From positions 1 through 36,685 of IMG/VR virus record IMGVR_UViG_3300043434_001038: a stretch of 36,685 bases of DNA; one strand, written 5' to 3'. Both the position numbers and the translations under genes were made by a program. Of the stretch, positions 22,873 to 32,020 are shown one piece after another. Numbering within the stretch: the first letter of the stretch is position 1; each line of letters begins with the position of its first letter. Under the pieces are notes generated by a model. It was not told the origin of the DNA. It was given only the letters and a program-made list of their open reading frames with translations, and ran no database searches. This stretch comes from a virus.

Positions 22873-23301
22873 ATGCACCCGCGCCAGATCCTCCGCGACG
22901 AACTGAAGGCCGCCCTGGAAGCATCGCTTACTGGCGTTCCTGTTCTTGTCTCGCGCGCCCGTGCGCTCAAGCCTGGCGAAGATTCAGCGGTGCTGGTCTA
23001 TGTCATGCGCGAAACCATCGCGCGCCCACCGGCCACAAAGGGCCGCGCGGGTGGTCCGATCCAGCGCCAGATGACGGTGGAAGTTGTGGCCATGCGCGAC
23101 GGCCGCGACGGTGAAGTTGTCGACCAGCTCGACGATCTCTGCCGAACAATTGAGCTGACACTTTCCGCACGCGCTGACCTGACTTTTCAAAGCACCACCA
23201 CGGAAGTGGACGGCTCCGCGCAGTCCGTCAGGGCGGTCACGGCCATGACGTATCTCGCCGAAAAATTTGACAATCTTTCAACAACTGGAGGCTCGCAATG
23301 A
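22873..23301 (+). CDS. Tail terminator protein (lambda gpU-like)
   Basis: 142 residues. It opens HPRQILRDELKAALEASLTG and contains a strand-rich core (QRQMTVEVVAMRDGRDGEVVDQLDDLCRTIELTLS), the usual gpU alpha/beta pattern. It forms the hexameric ring that stops tail tube growth and joins the head. AAGGACGTCTC precedes the ATG and copy 3 of the late module lies just upstream. The stop overlaps the tail tube start. Confidence 0.7.
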   Translation: MHPRQILRDELKAALEASLTGVPVLVSRARALKPGEDSAVLVYVMRETIARPPATKGRAGGPIQRQMTVEVVAMRDGRDGEVVDQLDDLCRTIELTLSARADLTFQSTTTEVDGSAQSVRAVTAMTYLAEKFDNLSTTGGSQ

Positions 23302-23888
23302 GCGTTCTCGATCCCCTCAGCAACGACTTCTATGTGATCCCGGTTGCTGAACTCTACTTCAAACCTGCGGGTTCTGTGGAGCACATCAACCTTGGTTCCG
23401 CTGATGCCATCAGCTTGGAAATTCAGGTCCAGGAGCAAGAAAAATACGCGGCCGTGCGCGGCGTGCGGACGCTCGTCAAGCGCTCTGTGACGCAGGTCAA
23501 TGCCAGCGTTTCCATGACGCTCGCCCAGATGACTCCTTTCGCTCGCGCTGCGTCGCTTATGTCGACTGCGGAAGTGTCTGAGCCTGCCGAATTTTTCCTT
23601 CTGGGCGACCAAGTTCTGGAACTGGAAGTCGGCGGCCACAAGTCGGGCATTGCGAACAACACTTCGCTGCGCGGCGAACTTGTCATCCGTGGAACGAACA
23701 CCGACGGGCCGAAAAGCTTGGTCGTTCTTTGGGATGTCGAGCTGCGCCCTGCAAGCGCGCGCAGCCTGACCGGCGAGGAATTCGGCAGTCTCGAGTTGAC
23801 CGGCTCGGCATACCCCGCCTCCGGCAAACCGGCTGGCTATGAACTCGGTCAAGAGGCCACGCTGACAGGTGTTGTCACGCTCGACTGA
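23298..23888 (+). CDS. Major tail tube protein
   Basis: 196 residues, beta-rich, with the expected size and place between the tail terminator and chaperone genes. The ISLEIQVQEQEKYAAVRGVRTLVKRSVTQVNASVSMTLAQMTP block is typical of tube proteins with an exposed loop, and GGHKSGIANNTSLRGELVIRGTN..LVVLWDVELRPA follows. It overlaps the upstream gene by ATGA. A hairpin (23896-23919) follows, as after the capsid gene. Confidence 0.78.
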   Translation: MSVLDPLSNDFYVIPVAELYFKPAGSVEHINLGSADAISLEIQVQEQEKYAAVRGVRTLVKRSVTQVNASVSMTLAQMTPFARAASLMSTAEVSEPAEFFLLGDQVLELEVGGHKSGIANNTSLRGELVIRGTNTDGPKSLVVLWDVELRPASARSLTGEEFGSLELTGSAYPASGKPAGYELGQEATLTGVVTLD

Positions 23889-23895
23889 CCAAAAC

Positions 23896-23919
23896 GCGCG
23901 GCGGTGAAAGCTGCCGCGC
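23896..23919 (+). other. Intercistronic hairpin after the tail tube gene
   Basis: GCGCGGC/GCCGCGC around a loop containing GGTGAAAGCT, 8 bases after the tail tube stop, followed by TTCCCGCTTTT. Weak terminator or mRNA stability element. Confidence 0.55.
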
Positions 23920-23954
23920 TTCCCGCTTTTGCCTGAAAAAAGGAGCATTATCAG

Positions 23955-24350
23955 GTGTCTGCATCCCTTCTCGACCTGGCCGGCGTCGGCCGAACTGTCG
24001 CCGTCCGTGGCCTCGAAATCCCGGTGACTGGCATTTCCGCAAAGGGTCTCGCCGTTCTTTTCGCCCGTTTCCCGCAGCTCGTTGAGGCTGTGACTGGCTC
24101 TGGCCTGGACCTTTCCAGCCTCGCGGACCTCGGCCCCGACGTCCTTTCCGCCGTCATTGCTGCGGGCACCGGCCACCCCGGCGACGCAAAAGCCGAAGCA
24201 GTGGCCGCCAGCCTCAGCATGTCGGACCAGCTCTCGCTCATCGAAGCGATCGGCACCGAAACATTCGCGGGTGACCCCGGAAATTTCATGGCGCGCCTCG
24301 AAAAACTGGCGTCCGGCGTCGGGGTGCAAGTCGGAAAAGCGGACTCTTGA
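23955..24350 (+). CDS. Tail assembly chaperone, G-like
   Basis: 131 residues starting at GTG, with AAGGAG 9 nt upstream. It reads as a helical protein (LAVLFARFPQLVEAVTGS, DVLSAVIAAGTGHPGDAKAEAVAASLSMSDQLSLIEAIG), typical of chaperones that coat the tape measure. It lies between the tail tube and tape measure genes. The next gene overlaps in the -1 frame, as in lambda G/GT; a GGA-AAA-G tract near 24333 is a weak slip candidate. Confidence 0.7.
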   Translation: MSASLLDLAGVGRTVAVRGLEIPVTGISAKGLAVLFARFPQLVEAVTGSGLDLSSLADLGPDVLSAVIAAGTGHPGDAKAEAVAASLSMSDQLSLIEAIGTETFAGDPGNFMARLEKLASGVGVQVGKADS

Positions 24351-24568
24351 GCGACGTCGCGGCGGCGGTCCACGTCGCCGCGCGGGCATACGGCTCACTT
24401 GAGCTGGCCCTGTCTCTGACGCCGCGCCGCCTCTCCGCCGTCCTGCAGCTCGAGAGCGACACGAGGGCCCGCGAGCTGTCAGAGTCCTTCTCTGTCGCGC
24501 GCGTGGCGGCACACGGCGAGCAAAAAGACTGCCAAAAGTTCCTGAAAGATCTGCAACATGACAGCTAA
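24347..24568 (+). CDS. Second tail assembly chaperone (T-like), -1 frame
   Basis: 73 residues if started at the TTG at 24347, overlapping the first chaperone's stop. The frame is open further upstream, at least to 24302, so it may also be made as a -1 frameshift extension of the first chaperone. The helical content (ARAYGSLELALSLTPRRLSAVLQLE) and basic C terminus fit a T-type domain that contacts tail tube subunits. It overlaps the tape measure start. Confidence 0.6.
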   Translation: MSDVAAAVHVAARAYGSLELALSLTPRRLSAVLQLESDTRARELSESFSVARVAAHGEQKDCQKFLKDLQHDS

Positions 24569-26888
24569 AAAGCCCGCTCCGATCGTCATCCGCCTGACCG
24601 CTGACGGCTTGAAAAATGTCAAGTCTGCGCTCTCCGGTGCTTCGAAAAGTGTGAAGGCGCTGGCCTCGGCAATCGGAAAAATCAACACTGGAATCAAAGC
24701 GACGAGCAAGAGTTTTGCTGTTGCTGGCGGGGCCGTGAGCGGCCTCGCTGCGGCGTTCGCTGCGACCACGCGCGCTGGCGTTGAAAGCGTGGCGGAGCAG
24801 GGCAGATTTGCGCAGCAGGTCGGCATGTCTGCTGAGCAATATCAGCGTCTGCGTTACGCTGCTGAGCAGGCTGGTCAAGACGTAGACGGGTTGAATGGCT
24901 TTCTGATAAATTTGGCCGACAAAGCCGCTGACGCGGCGAACGGGAGTGAGGGCGCGGCGCAACAGTTGGCCGATCTTGGGATTTCTGCGGTCGATTCAAA
25001 GGGCCGCTTGAAGTCCATGCCGCAGCTCGTGGAAGACCTCGCGGACGCCGTCGCACGGATGCCGGACGGGGCGAAAAAAACCGGTTTGCTGTCCATTTTT
25101 GCGGGCGACGACGGAGCGAGGGCGATTGGATGGCTCAATCAAGGTTCGCGCGGCTTGAAGCGCATGGCCGGCGAAGCGGAGGCGCTGGGGCTCGTCATTT
25201 CTGACGAACAGACCGCGTATGCGCAAGCCACCAAGCGTGACGTGGACCAGCTTTTTTCTGTCGTAAAGTCCGTCCGCGATGAGCTCGCAATGGTCTTTGC
25301 GCCTGAGCTGCGCTACCAGTCTCAGCAGCTGACGGATGCCATTCTGCGCAACAAAGAAGCGATCAAACAACTTGCTGTTGACGCTTACAACGCTGCGTGG
25401 GCGATTGGCGAAGAGCTTTACAACGTCCTGTATCTGAAGAAAAATCCGACAACCGGGTGGATGCAGACGGCGCTTGATATTGCGTCCGATCTGCAGACGA
25501 TTTTCTCAGGATCTGGCGGCCCTTTGAAGCTGGATTTTCTCGAAAATGCGCGCACCAGCTTTCTGGATTTCAAGGCTCAGGCAGAAGAAGTCTTCGATAT
25601 CGTGACGACGCGCGCCATCGAGGCGTTCGACAAAGCAAAAGTTGTGCTGGACGATTTTGTCAGCGAAGTCATGCCAGCTGTTCGCACGGTGACGGGTGCA
25701 ATCGAAGCCGCTGACCGGATCGTGACGGACTTTTTCCGCCTCTTTTCCGGTGCTGGCGGCATCGAAACTGGCTGGATTCGCGATCTGGAAGATGATTGGC
25801 GGTCATTTTCGGACACCTTCAACGCCGCTTGTCGCAACATTATTTCGCCAGCGCTTAGCGCATTCAGGGGTGCGTTGGACGGCCTCGCAGCTCTTGTGAA
25901 CGGCGTCTTCGGAAAAGAGGGAGAAGACCGCTGGACTGGCGGGCAGATCGCCATCGCAGCGGCAATCGCGAAAATAACTGGCTTGGCTTCGCTTCTTGGC
26001 CGCGCGCTGCTTGCAGTTTCGGGTGCCGCAGGTCTTGCGGTTGCTGGAGTCCTTGCCGTCGCTGGAGCGGTCAAGAGCACCTCAGATGTTGCGGCGACAC
26101 AAGAAGAGGTGGCGCAGCGCGTCGAGAAGATCTCGGCGGAACAAGGTCAAGCAGCCGCAGCCGCTTATCAAAAAGCGTATCTTGAGCAATACGAGCAAGC
26201 CTGGGGCTACTCTGCTGCAAACAGCGTGGCGCAATTTTTCGGGCTTGGGACGGACATCGAAGCGACGAAAATTCAACTTGATGCGATCATCAACGCAGAC
26301 AAAGCCGGCGCAAAACTCGGAGCAGATCTTGCCGCGCAAGAGCTGAGGATTCCCGCAACTGTTGAAGTTCAAAGCGCCGAAGTTTCTGACAAGATCGCCG
26401 AAGAACTCAGCGCAGTTGAAGCGTCGCTGCTCGTCACGGATGTAGAGGTCAGCGATGACGCGAAGAAGAAGCTTTCTGGAAGCTTGACGCTTTCCGCCCC
26501 TGGCCTGCCAGGTTTCTCTGGTGGAGGTGCCGTTCGTGGCCCTGGCACCACCACATCCGACAGCGTCTTGGCGCGGCTTTCCACCGGCGAATTCGTCATG
26601 CGCGCAGCGGCTGTCAAGAAATGGGGCGTCGGCATGCTGTCCGCGCTCAACAGCGGTATCCTCCCCGCCTTCGCGTCTGGCGGCCTCGTCTCTATGCCAG
26701 CCCCGGCCGGCATTTCCAGCGCCTCGGCTATGCTTGGTGGAAGCAGCGGTCGGCCGGTTCTTTTGCAGCTGCCTGACGGCTCGACAACTGAGCTGCGCGG
26801 GCAGCCGGACGCAGTTGCGCAGCTCGAGCGCAAGCTACGCCGCAGCGTCACGGCACAAGCGACACGCAAGCCAGGGTGGTATAAGTGA
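24558..26888 (+). CDS. Tail tape measure protein
   Basis: 776 residues, the longest tail gene. The N terminus has the standard pattern ALSGASKSVKALASAIGKIN..SFAVAGGAVSGLAAAF and then AEQYQRLRYAAEQAGQDVDGLNGFL and GRLKSMPQLVEDLADAVARMPDG. A hydrophobic stretch lies near residues 465-510 and the C terminus has FSGGGAVRGPGTTTSDSVLARLSTGEFVM, a common tape measure ending. It sets tail length and may form the DNA channel. It overlaps both neighbours. Confidence 0.92.
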   Translation: MTAKKPAPIVIRLTADGLKNVKSALSGASKSVKALASAIGKINTGIKATSKSFAVAGGAVSGLAAAFAATTRAGVESVAEQGRFAQQVGMSAEQYQRLRYAAEQAGQDVDGLNGFLINLADKAADAANGSEGAAQQLADLGISAVDSKGRLKSMPQLVEDLADAVARMPDGAKKTGLLSIFAGDDGARAIGWLNQGSRGLKRMAGEAEALGLVISDEQTAYAQATKRDVDQLFSVVKSVRDELAMVFAPELRYQSQQLTDAILRNKEAIKQLAVDAYNAAWAIGEELYNVLYLKKNPTTGWMQTALDIASDLQTIFSGSGGPLKLDFLENARTSFLDFKAQAEEVFDIVTTRAIEAFDKAKVVLDDFVSEVMPAVRTVTGAIEAADRIVTDFFRLFSGAGGIETGWIRDLEDDWRSFSDTFNAACRNIISPALSAFRGALDGLAALVNGVFGKEGEDRWTGGQIAIAAAIAKITGLASLLGRALLAVSGAAGLAVAGVLAVAGAVKSTSDVAATQEEVAQRVEKISAEQGQAAAAAYQKAYLEQYEQAWGYSAANSVAQFFGLGTDIEATKIQLDAIINADKAGAKLGADLAAQELRIPATVEVQSAEVSDKIAEELSAVEASLLVTDVEVSDDAKKKLSGSLTLSAPGLPGFSGGGAVRGPGTTTSDSVLARLSTGEFVMRAAAVKKWGVGMLSALNSGILPAFASGGLVSMPAPAGISSASAMLGGSSGRPVLLQLPDGSTTELRGQPDAVAQLERKLRRSVTAQATRKPGWYK

Positions 26889-27424
26889 CTGCGGAATCTC
26901 AAGTTTTGGTCACGCGGGACGGCGAAACGCTGTCCCTCTTTTTCCCGCCCGGGGCCGCCCGCGGTATTCAAACGAATATCGCGCAGCTTTCTTCTGGCGA
27001 GCTTCGGCGCACTGTCAACGGAAGTCTCATCGACCTGACGCGCGCCGCCCTGCGCAAATATTCGGTCAGCCTCTCCGCAGACGGCCAGGCTTTTCCAGAT
27101 CTGAGGGGCATGTGGCGCGGGCAGAAAGTGACCGTGGCGCCACCGGTATGGTGGACTGCGCATGTTCCAGAAGGCACTCAAACTGTCCAGCTCGAGCGCC
27201 CGGCTGCCGACGGAAGCTGGACGCTGCGCGACGCCGCGACCGGCGAGACTCTGGCCCTCGGACGCGCGAGCGACGGCCTGAGCTTCTCTTCGCCGTATCC
27301 TGTGACGCCGGAATCCGTGCTCGAATACCAGCCGGTGTTCACCTGCCGCGTCGTTTCCGTGACGTTCTCCGGCGACGAATGGGAAGCAAGCGCCACCTGG
27401 TCGCTTGAGCTCGAGGAGGTCTAA
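26885..27424 (+). CDS. Distal tail/tail tip protein
   Basis: 179 residues starting at GTG, which overlaps the tape measure stop. Beta-rich (YSVSLSADGQAFPDLRGMWRGQKVTVAPPVWWT..EYQPVFTCRVVSVTFSGDEWEASATWSLELEEV). Position right after the tape measure gene fits a distal tail or minor tail protein of the lambda M/L or Dit type. The exact family is not certain. Confidence 0.62.
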   Translation: MTAESQVLVTRDGETLSLFFPPGAARGIQTNIAQLSSGELRRTVNGSLIDLTRAALRKYSVSLSADGQAFPDLRGMWRGQKVTVAPPVWWTAHVPEGTQTVQLERPAADGSWTLRDAATGETLALGRASDGLSFSSPYPVTPESVLEYQPVFTCRVVSVTFSGDEWEASATWSLELEEV

Positions 27425-27425
27425 C

Positions 27426-29279
27426 GTGGCAGTTGGAAAGCTGTATTTTGCGTGGGTTGCGGCCGACGAGGTGTTCAATCCGGCAGTTCATGCGCGGGAA
27501 GATGAAGACGTTTTCTCTATCCGGATTACGGAATCCGAGGGCGAGTTTGCCCTGGCGACTGTTGAAATCCGGAATCCGAAACGGGGGCTGCTGGCGCCGG
27601 CGCGGAAGCAACGGTGTTTCATCTCGGTGGAAATCGTGGGCTCTGTCTCGACATCCGTAAAACTTCTTTTCTCGGGCCGGGTTGTCGGGATTCCAGTTTC
27701 GCTGGGTCGCGAGACATGCGAGCTGGAGTTCATCGGCCGACCGGATGACTGGTCATCGCAGCAATCGGCGCTGCTCGAAGAGCTTAAGGCATCCCCCAGG
27801 CATCACGCGGCGCTTGTTTCGGATGAGTCCGACTTGACGCAAGTTCTGGAAGGCTTTGCGGGGTTGCCGCAGTGGAGCCGGACGACTGGCGCAGTCAAGC
27901 TGGCCGATATCGATGCGAAGAGGGCTCTTTCCGGAATTTACGAAACCTCGACTTTCGACTTGACGAGCAGCGCGCTGGAAGACTCGCTTGACGTGACGGT
28001 GTCAGGATCGCCTCTCTCTGCCGTAAAAGTCGAGCTTGATGTGAGCTGGACGCAAAGCGTTCCTGTTTTTTCCGTACCGCTGAGCGCAGCACCGGGGCAC
28101 GGCGTTTCCGGCAGCATTTCTGAGCTTTTTACCGGTCGTCCAGCAAGCCTCACTGGCGACGACTTCGCCGCGTCGTGGCCGCAAAAAGGGTCTTCGCTGG
28201 GCGGCGGATGGAATATCATCAGCTCGTATCTCGTCAGCGAGAAATCAGAATTTTTTTCTCGATTCATCGACGTTGAGGACGCGCCTCCGAAGGTCCGCTG
28301 GGAGGAACCGCAGTATAGAGCGCAATTTGAGGTATTCCGGTTCTACGGAAATCTTGCGCTCGAAGGGCGATATGAACAGCCGCGGCGCGAGAATATTTCG
28401 CTTCTGATCTCTGCGGACGTTCAGCCGCTCGTTGAGCCGCCTGACCCTGAGTTGCTTCAGTATTCCGTTGACGGCGCAACGATTGCACCAATTTCCGAAA
28501 AAGTCATCTCCTGCACGTTCCAAGATTACGATGCGGAAACAAAGGATTACACAGCGCAACAGGTGTCATATCGTATCTCGAAAGGTCAGCTCACATATCC
28601 TGCGATGTCCGGAAATCCGGATGTCATCGGGCCTGTGCTGACGGCCTCTGTCGCTCGTGCGGAATCCCGTCTTCGTTTGGCCGCGCGGTGCGTTGATGTG
28701 TCGCTCGATGTGTCTTTTGAAAAAGCGATCAATTTGGATACTTCATCAGTCGTCAGATTGACGGATGACCGTTTGCCAGGCGGAAGCGCAACAGGAAAAG
28801 TCACTGAGGTCGAGCTATACGCCGACGGCGACGGGCAATTCTATGGACGAGTCACTTTCTCTTGCAGCGTCGGCCGGTCTTCAGTTTTGACCGCCCCGAC
28901 GGCATCTGTTGATCCGTTCGAAATTCCTGGTGAGCCGTCGGTTGTGTCGCACTGCCGCGACTTCGGCACGTCAGATGATGGTACATATGCGATAGCTTCA
29001 GCTTCTTTGAAAAACAGCTTGGAGCATCAGTTTGCGGCCATGCAAGACGTCGACCTCACGGCGGAAATCAGCAAGTTCTCATCAATGGGGTACACTTGGG
29101 CGAAAGAGAAGGACGCTACTGCAGTTATTCAAGCTCTTGAAGAGGCGCTGGCGGAAATACCGACGGAGCTTCAGATTGAGCTCGTTCCGATCGAGGGTGG
29201 CGAAGAGACGGTGACAGACGTCACCGCCACAGCTTCTGGCGCACTGCATATTTTCCGCGGAATAGACTTGGAGGCATGA
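27426..29279 (+). CDS. Putative tail tip hub/baseplate protein
   Basis: 617 residues from the GTG at 27426, which has GAGGAGG 6 nt upstream. The first 110 residues (FSIRITESEGEFALATVEIRNPKRG...KLLFSGRVVGIPVSLGRETCELEFIGRP) resemble the opening of phage hub proteins. The rest is beta-rich with a helical C terminus (AVIQALEEALAEIPTELQIEL). It would cap the tail and carry the tip. No lysozyme motif is seen and it is shorter than lambda J, so receptor binding may lie elsewhere. Confidence 0.6.
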   Translation: MAVGKLYFAWVAADEVFNPAVHAREDEDVFSIRITESEGEFALATVEIRNPKRGLLAPARKQRCFISVEIVGSVSTSVKLLFSGRVVGIPVSLGRETCELEFIGRPDDWSSQQSALLEELKASPRHHAALVSDESDLTQVLEGFAGLPQWSRTTGAVKLADIDAKRALSGIYETSTFDLTSSALEDSLDVTVSGSPLSAVKVELDVSWTQSVPVFSVPLSAAPGHGVSGSISELFTGRPASLTGDDFAASWPQKGSSLGGGWNIISSYLVSEKSEFFSRFIDVEDAPPKVRWEEPQYRAQFEVFRFYGNLALEGRYEQPRRENISLLISADVQPLVEPPDPELLQYSVDGATIAPISEKVISCTFQDYDAETKDYTAQQVSYRISKGQLTYPAMSGNPDVIGPVLTASVARAESRLRLAARCVDVSLDVSFEKAINLDTSSVVRLTDDRLPGGSATGKVTEVELYADGDGQFYGRVTFSCSVGRSSVLTAPTASVDPFEIPGEPSVVSHCRDFGTSDDGTYAIASASLKNSLEHQFAAMQDVDLTAEISKFSSMGYTWAKEKDATAVIQALEEALAEIPTELQIELVPIEGGEETVTDVTATASGALHIFRGIDLEA

Positions 29280-29280
29280 A

Positions 29281-29946
29281 ATGTCTGCACTTGAAAGATA
29301 CGTAAGAGCGGCGCAGGCCCCCGAAAAGACAGAGAAAAAGCTCGCAGCGACAGGCACCGCGACCGCTTCTGCAGGTGCTAAGATCGGGCGCACTGGTAAA
29401 GCGGTCATCAAGCCGAAGGGCCAGCTCCCTTTCGATGAAACGGACGGCCGGTCGACGCAGACAGAGACGGGCGCTGAAGTCATCATCGACATCTCGAATA
29501 CGGAAATCGCGTTCGTCAACTCGATAGCGTCTGTTGTCAGGATCCGCCTGCGCTGCTCGGGATATGACGCCCAAGCGCCAGGTAACCGAGTCCTGCACGC
29601 TTCTGTTTTCGCGCAGATTTCCGGTGGCCCGGTCAGGGTGGAGATCGCCGGGGCGAACGACACGACATACTTGTATGCACTCGGGCTTGACCCTGAAGTG
29701 GGCGTGGTGCGCGGGCCCGCGTCGGTGCTGAACCCAGCTACGCTTGCTCATGCGAGGGCTGCTGGTGGTCTGTCTGCTGCGGCTCACGTCTTGACAGCCG
29801 GTGGGCGTTCTTGGACGGGAGATGCGGTGCCGACACCAATTCCGGATTCTCGAGTTTATCCTTTTGCCGCCCGTCTCAATATCACGTTCATCGAAAGCCT
29901 CGGGCTGTGGCGCATCGACTCCCCGGAAAGCTGGGCTTTTGGATGA
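29281..29946 (+). CDS. Tail tip-associated hypothetical protein
   Basis: 221 residues, starting 1 base after the hub stop. An Ala/Thr/Lys-rich N terminus (1-45) is followed by a beta-sandwich-like region (TEIAFVNSIASVVRIRLRCSGYDAQAPGNRVLHASVFAQISGGPVRVEIAG). The C terminus ends SLGLWRIDSPESWAFG. As the last late gene before a terminator it may be an exposed tip or fibre protein. No family recognised. Confidence 0.6.
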   Translation: MSALERYVRAAQAPEKTEKKLAATGTATASAGAKIGRTGKAVIKPKGQLPFDETDGRSTQTETGAEVIIDISNTEIAFVNSIASVVRIRLRCSGYDAQAPGNRVLHASVFAQISGGPVRVEIAGANDTTYLYALGLDPEVGVVRGPASVLNPATLAHARAAGGLSAAAHVLTAGGRSWTGDAVPTPIPDSRVYPFAARLNITFIESLGLWRIDSPESWAFG

Positions 29947-29951
29947 CGAAA

Positions 29952-29971
29952 AGGGCGGCCTGCGCCGCCCT
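29952..29971. terminator. Bidirectional terminator between late and replication operons
   Basis: AGGGCGGC (29952-29959), loop CTGC, GCCGCCCT (29964-29971). On the minus strand the stem is followed by TTTCGTC; on the plus strand by TCATTCTT. It sits between two convergent operons, so it can serve both. Confidence 0.75.
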
Positions 29972-29973
29972 CA

Positions 29974-30077
29974 TTCTTGCCTTCTGTCTCGTCTCGTCTG
30001 GTCTGGGTCCTGGTGCTGTCCTTGCAGCCTGCTCCCTACCATTCCTTCTTCCTCTTGACCAATTCTTGCCTTCCGTC
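29974..30077 (+). repeat. Cluster of C/T-rich repeats
   Basis: TTCTTGCCTTCTGTC (29974-29988), ATTCCTTCTTCCTCTTGACC (30041-30060) and TTCTTGCCTTCCGTC (30063-30077). The pairing of the two motif types is also found at 8884-8963, at similar distances (60 and 67 bases). Confidence 0.6.
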
Positions 30078-30080
30078 AGC

Positions 30081-30509
30081 TTAAGCGTTGTTGGCCTCGA
30101 AGAACCACATCTGTGCGATTGAATCCCACTGCCCTTGCCCTGTCCCGCCCGCCAAATTTCTCTTCGCAGGTGGAGGCATATCAAGGCAGTCGAAAGCCGG
30201 ATCTTCATCGTCGAAGACACCGCGCCGGACCTCTTCATCGTATACGATGCGGTCAGCTGCGCTCTTGAAGGTCACGTAGACATAGAGCGTATAGCCGCCA
30301 TTTTGCTCGAAAAAGCTGATCGAGCGGCTGAAGCGGTGGTCTTTGTGCGCTTCAAACTTCGCCTCCAGCGCAGATGCGAGGGCTTTCATGCCGTCGTCGA
30401 GCGACATGCCGTCGAAAGAGTAGAAGCCTTCATCTCCAATGAGACGGTCGAAAATGTTGGCGGAAGTTGCGACCGTTGCGGCTGCTGTGGTGTTCAAGAT
30501 GGCATTCAT
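30081..30509 (-). CDS. Hypothetical protein, last gene of the replication operon
   Basis: 142 residues. It begins MNAILNTTAAATVATSANIFDRL. The core (SRSISFFEQNGGYTLYVYVTFKSAADRIVYDEEVRRG) is alpha/beta, the C terminus is QMWFFEANNA. AAAGGA lies 8 nt upstream of the ATG. The opening MNA(I/L) is shared with the two upstream genes, which may reflect a common start region. No family recognised. The 74-base gap before it holds a GC hairpin (GCGGC...GCCGC). Confidence 0.68.
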   Translation of the reverse strand: MNAILNTTAAATVATSANIFDRLIGDEGFYSFDGMSLDDGMKALASALEAKFEAHKDHRFSRSISFFEQNGGYTLYVYVTFKSAADRIVYDEEVRRGVFDDEDPAFDCLDMPPPAKRNLAGGTGQGQWDSIAQMWFFEANNA

Positions 30510-30583
30510 TTGCTGATCCTTTCAGCGGTGTTTTTGATGATCGCGGCAGCACTTCTGCGCGGCCGCGGAAGAAGATTTACTTG

Positions 30584-32020
30584 TCAGAACGGGATGACTT
30601 CGTTCGGGTCCGAATCCCGGATGTCTTCATCGCGGCGGCGATCGACACGCGGTTTGTATTCCGGAGCTTCGTCACCGCGCCGGACATTCGAGTTATTGCG
30701 TTCATCGCGAAGCTGCTGCAGCTCAGCTTCAAGCCGCTCTGACAGCCTGCCGATATCAGGCGCGCCTTTTTTGAACACAGGCGGCTTGCCTGTCGTTTTG
30801 TCGAGATTTGCGTCTGGGTCCGCGAAGGGTCCGCCTTCGACGTCGAGAAGAGGCATACCTGTGGCGGTCAAACGAGCGACTTTAACCAGCTCGCGACGGA
30901 TGAGGTTTTCTGTCGCACGCTCGACCTGGCGCTTCGTCGCGCCAGCCGGCAGAGCAGGTGCGAGAAGGTCGGTGTAGAGCGATGCCGGGGACATTTTTCC
31001 GGATTCAGCGAACGGCTGCAGGCTCTCGGCCGCAAGCTTAACAAGGCAGAACACATAGTCTTCAAGGTCGGAGACCATTGCGGCGTCGCGGTCGGCAGAA
31101 AGCTCGCTGAAAGCTTGTCCGGATGCGGAAAGGGCAGAGAATGTTCGCCGCGACGAAGACCGGATAACCGGCAAAGTCTTCCCAGCAAGATGCGGGGCGA
31201 CGTTGGACTTCACGCCGGCAAGCCAGACATCGTCTCCCTCCGCCGTCTCCAAACCGGGGAACGCCCCCGACGGTGCGGGAACCATGACCACGGCATGCCG
31301 AGCCGCATTTACCATCGCGGCGGATCCTCTCGAAAGGGAGATCAAATCGTCGGCAGTGGCCTTTTCATCGATCTTGCCGGCGCCCCCTTTGACAAGATGC
31401 GCAGTCATAACAACAGTCGCGCCGGTCGCAGCGGCCAGGCCGTTAAGCTCCCGCAATGTCGTATATGCGACGCGGTCTTGGAGGTAGTCACCATCCGAGA
31501 GACTGCTCAGGGTGTCGAAGAAGACGAAGTCTGGACGCCACTGCTTGACAGCGTTCCATAACTGCCGACCGCTTTCAGTCAGCGCGCCTTTGTCGTCAAA
31601 CAGCTTCTCTGGCGTCGGCTGCCGCATGGCATATTCCAGCCAGCTGACGACAGCCAGATTCCCGAGCGCAACGCCTTCCTGAAACTGCGCGACGCCGCCG
31701 GGCAACTCATGTGCGAGTTTCCTCGAGACGATGTCCGCAGTCTCCTCGCCCAAGACGACCAACGCCCGCAGCGGTGCGGTGTAGTGACGTTCACCGAAGA
31801 GCTCGCACCGGCCGCTGGCGGCAAGGTCGATGGCGAGTTTCAGTCCGGAAGTGGTCTTGCCGGACCCGCCGGCCGTGGAAAGCAAAGTGCAGACACCGCG
31901 TGGCAACATGAAGCCGTCGAGGAAGTCCTGCTGTGGGATGTCTGACGTGACGCGGCGCGGGTCGATGCAGGCGCCGAGGAGGAATTGCGGCATGGTTGCC
32001 GTTGCGTTGAGCGCGTTCAT
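30584..32020 (-). CDS. RepA/AAA_25-like replication ATPase (probable helicase or loader)
   Basis: 478 residues. RecA-type fold: Walker A STAGGSGKTTSG at about 49-59, Walker B FVFFD at 165-169, and VVMTAHLVKGG after it, with SRGSAAMVNAARH as in RepA-like hexameric helicases. The C-terminal 110 residues include a possible winged helix (TKRQVERATENLIRRELVKVARL) and a charged tail. The likely role is unwinding or loading at the phage origin. A GGAACG ribosome site precedes the ATG. It is the centre of the minus-strand operon. Confidence 0.82.
   Translation of the reverse strand: MNALNATATMPQFLLGACIDPRRVTSDIPQQDFLDGFMLPRGVCTLLSTAGGSGKTTSGLKLAIDLAASGRCELFGERHYTAPLRALVVLGEETADIVSRKLAHELPGGVAQFQEGVALGNLAVVSWLEYAMRQPTPEKLFDDKGALTESGRQLWNAVKQWRPDFVFFDTLSSLSDGDYLQDRVAYTTLRELNGLAAATGATVVMTAHLVKGGAGKIDEKATADDLISLSRGSAAMVNAARHAVVMVPAPSGAFPGLETAEGDDVWLAGVKSNVAPHLAGKTLPVIRSSSRRTFSALSASGQAFSELSADRDAAMVSDLEDYVFCLVKLAAESLQPFAESGKMSPASLYTDLLAPALPAGATKRQVERATENLIRRELVKVARLTATGMPLLDVEGGPFADPDANLDKTTGKPPVFKKGAPDIGRLSERLEAELQQLRDERNNSNVRRGDEAPEYKPRVDRRRDEDIRDSDPNEVIPF

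Noticed and set aside
23187-24962. 591-codon minus-strand open frame opposite the tail tube and chaperone genes
   Set aside because: Shadow of several well-supported plus-strand genes; composition biased to Arg/Ala/Ser and no domain.
26369-27478. 369-codon minus-strand open frame opposite the tape measure end
   Set aside because: Antisense shadow crossing the overlap of two well-supported tail genes.
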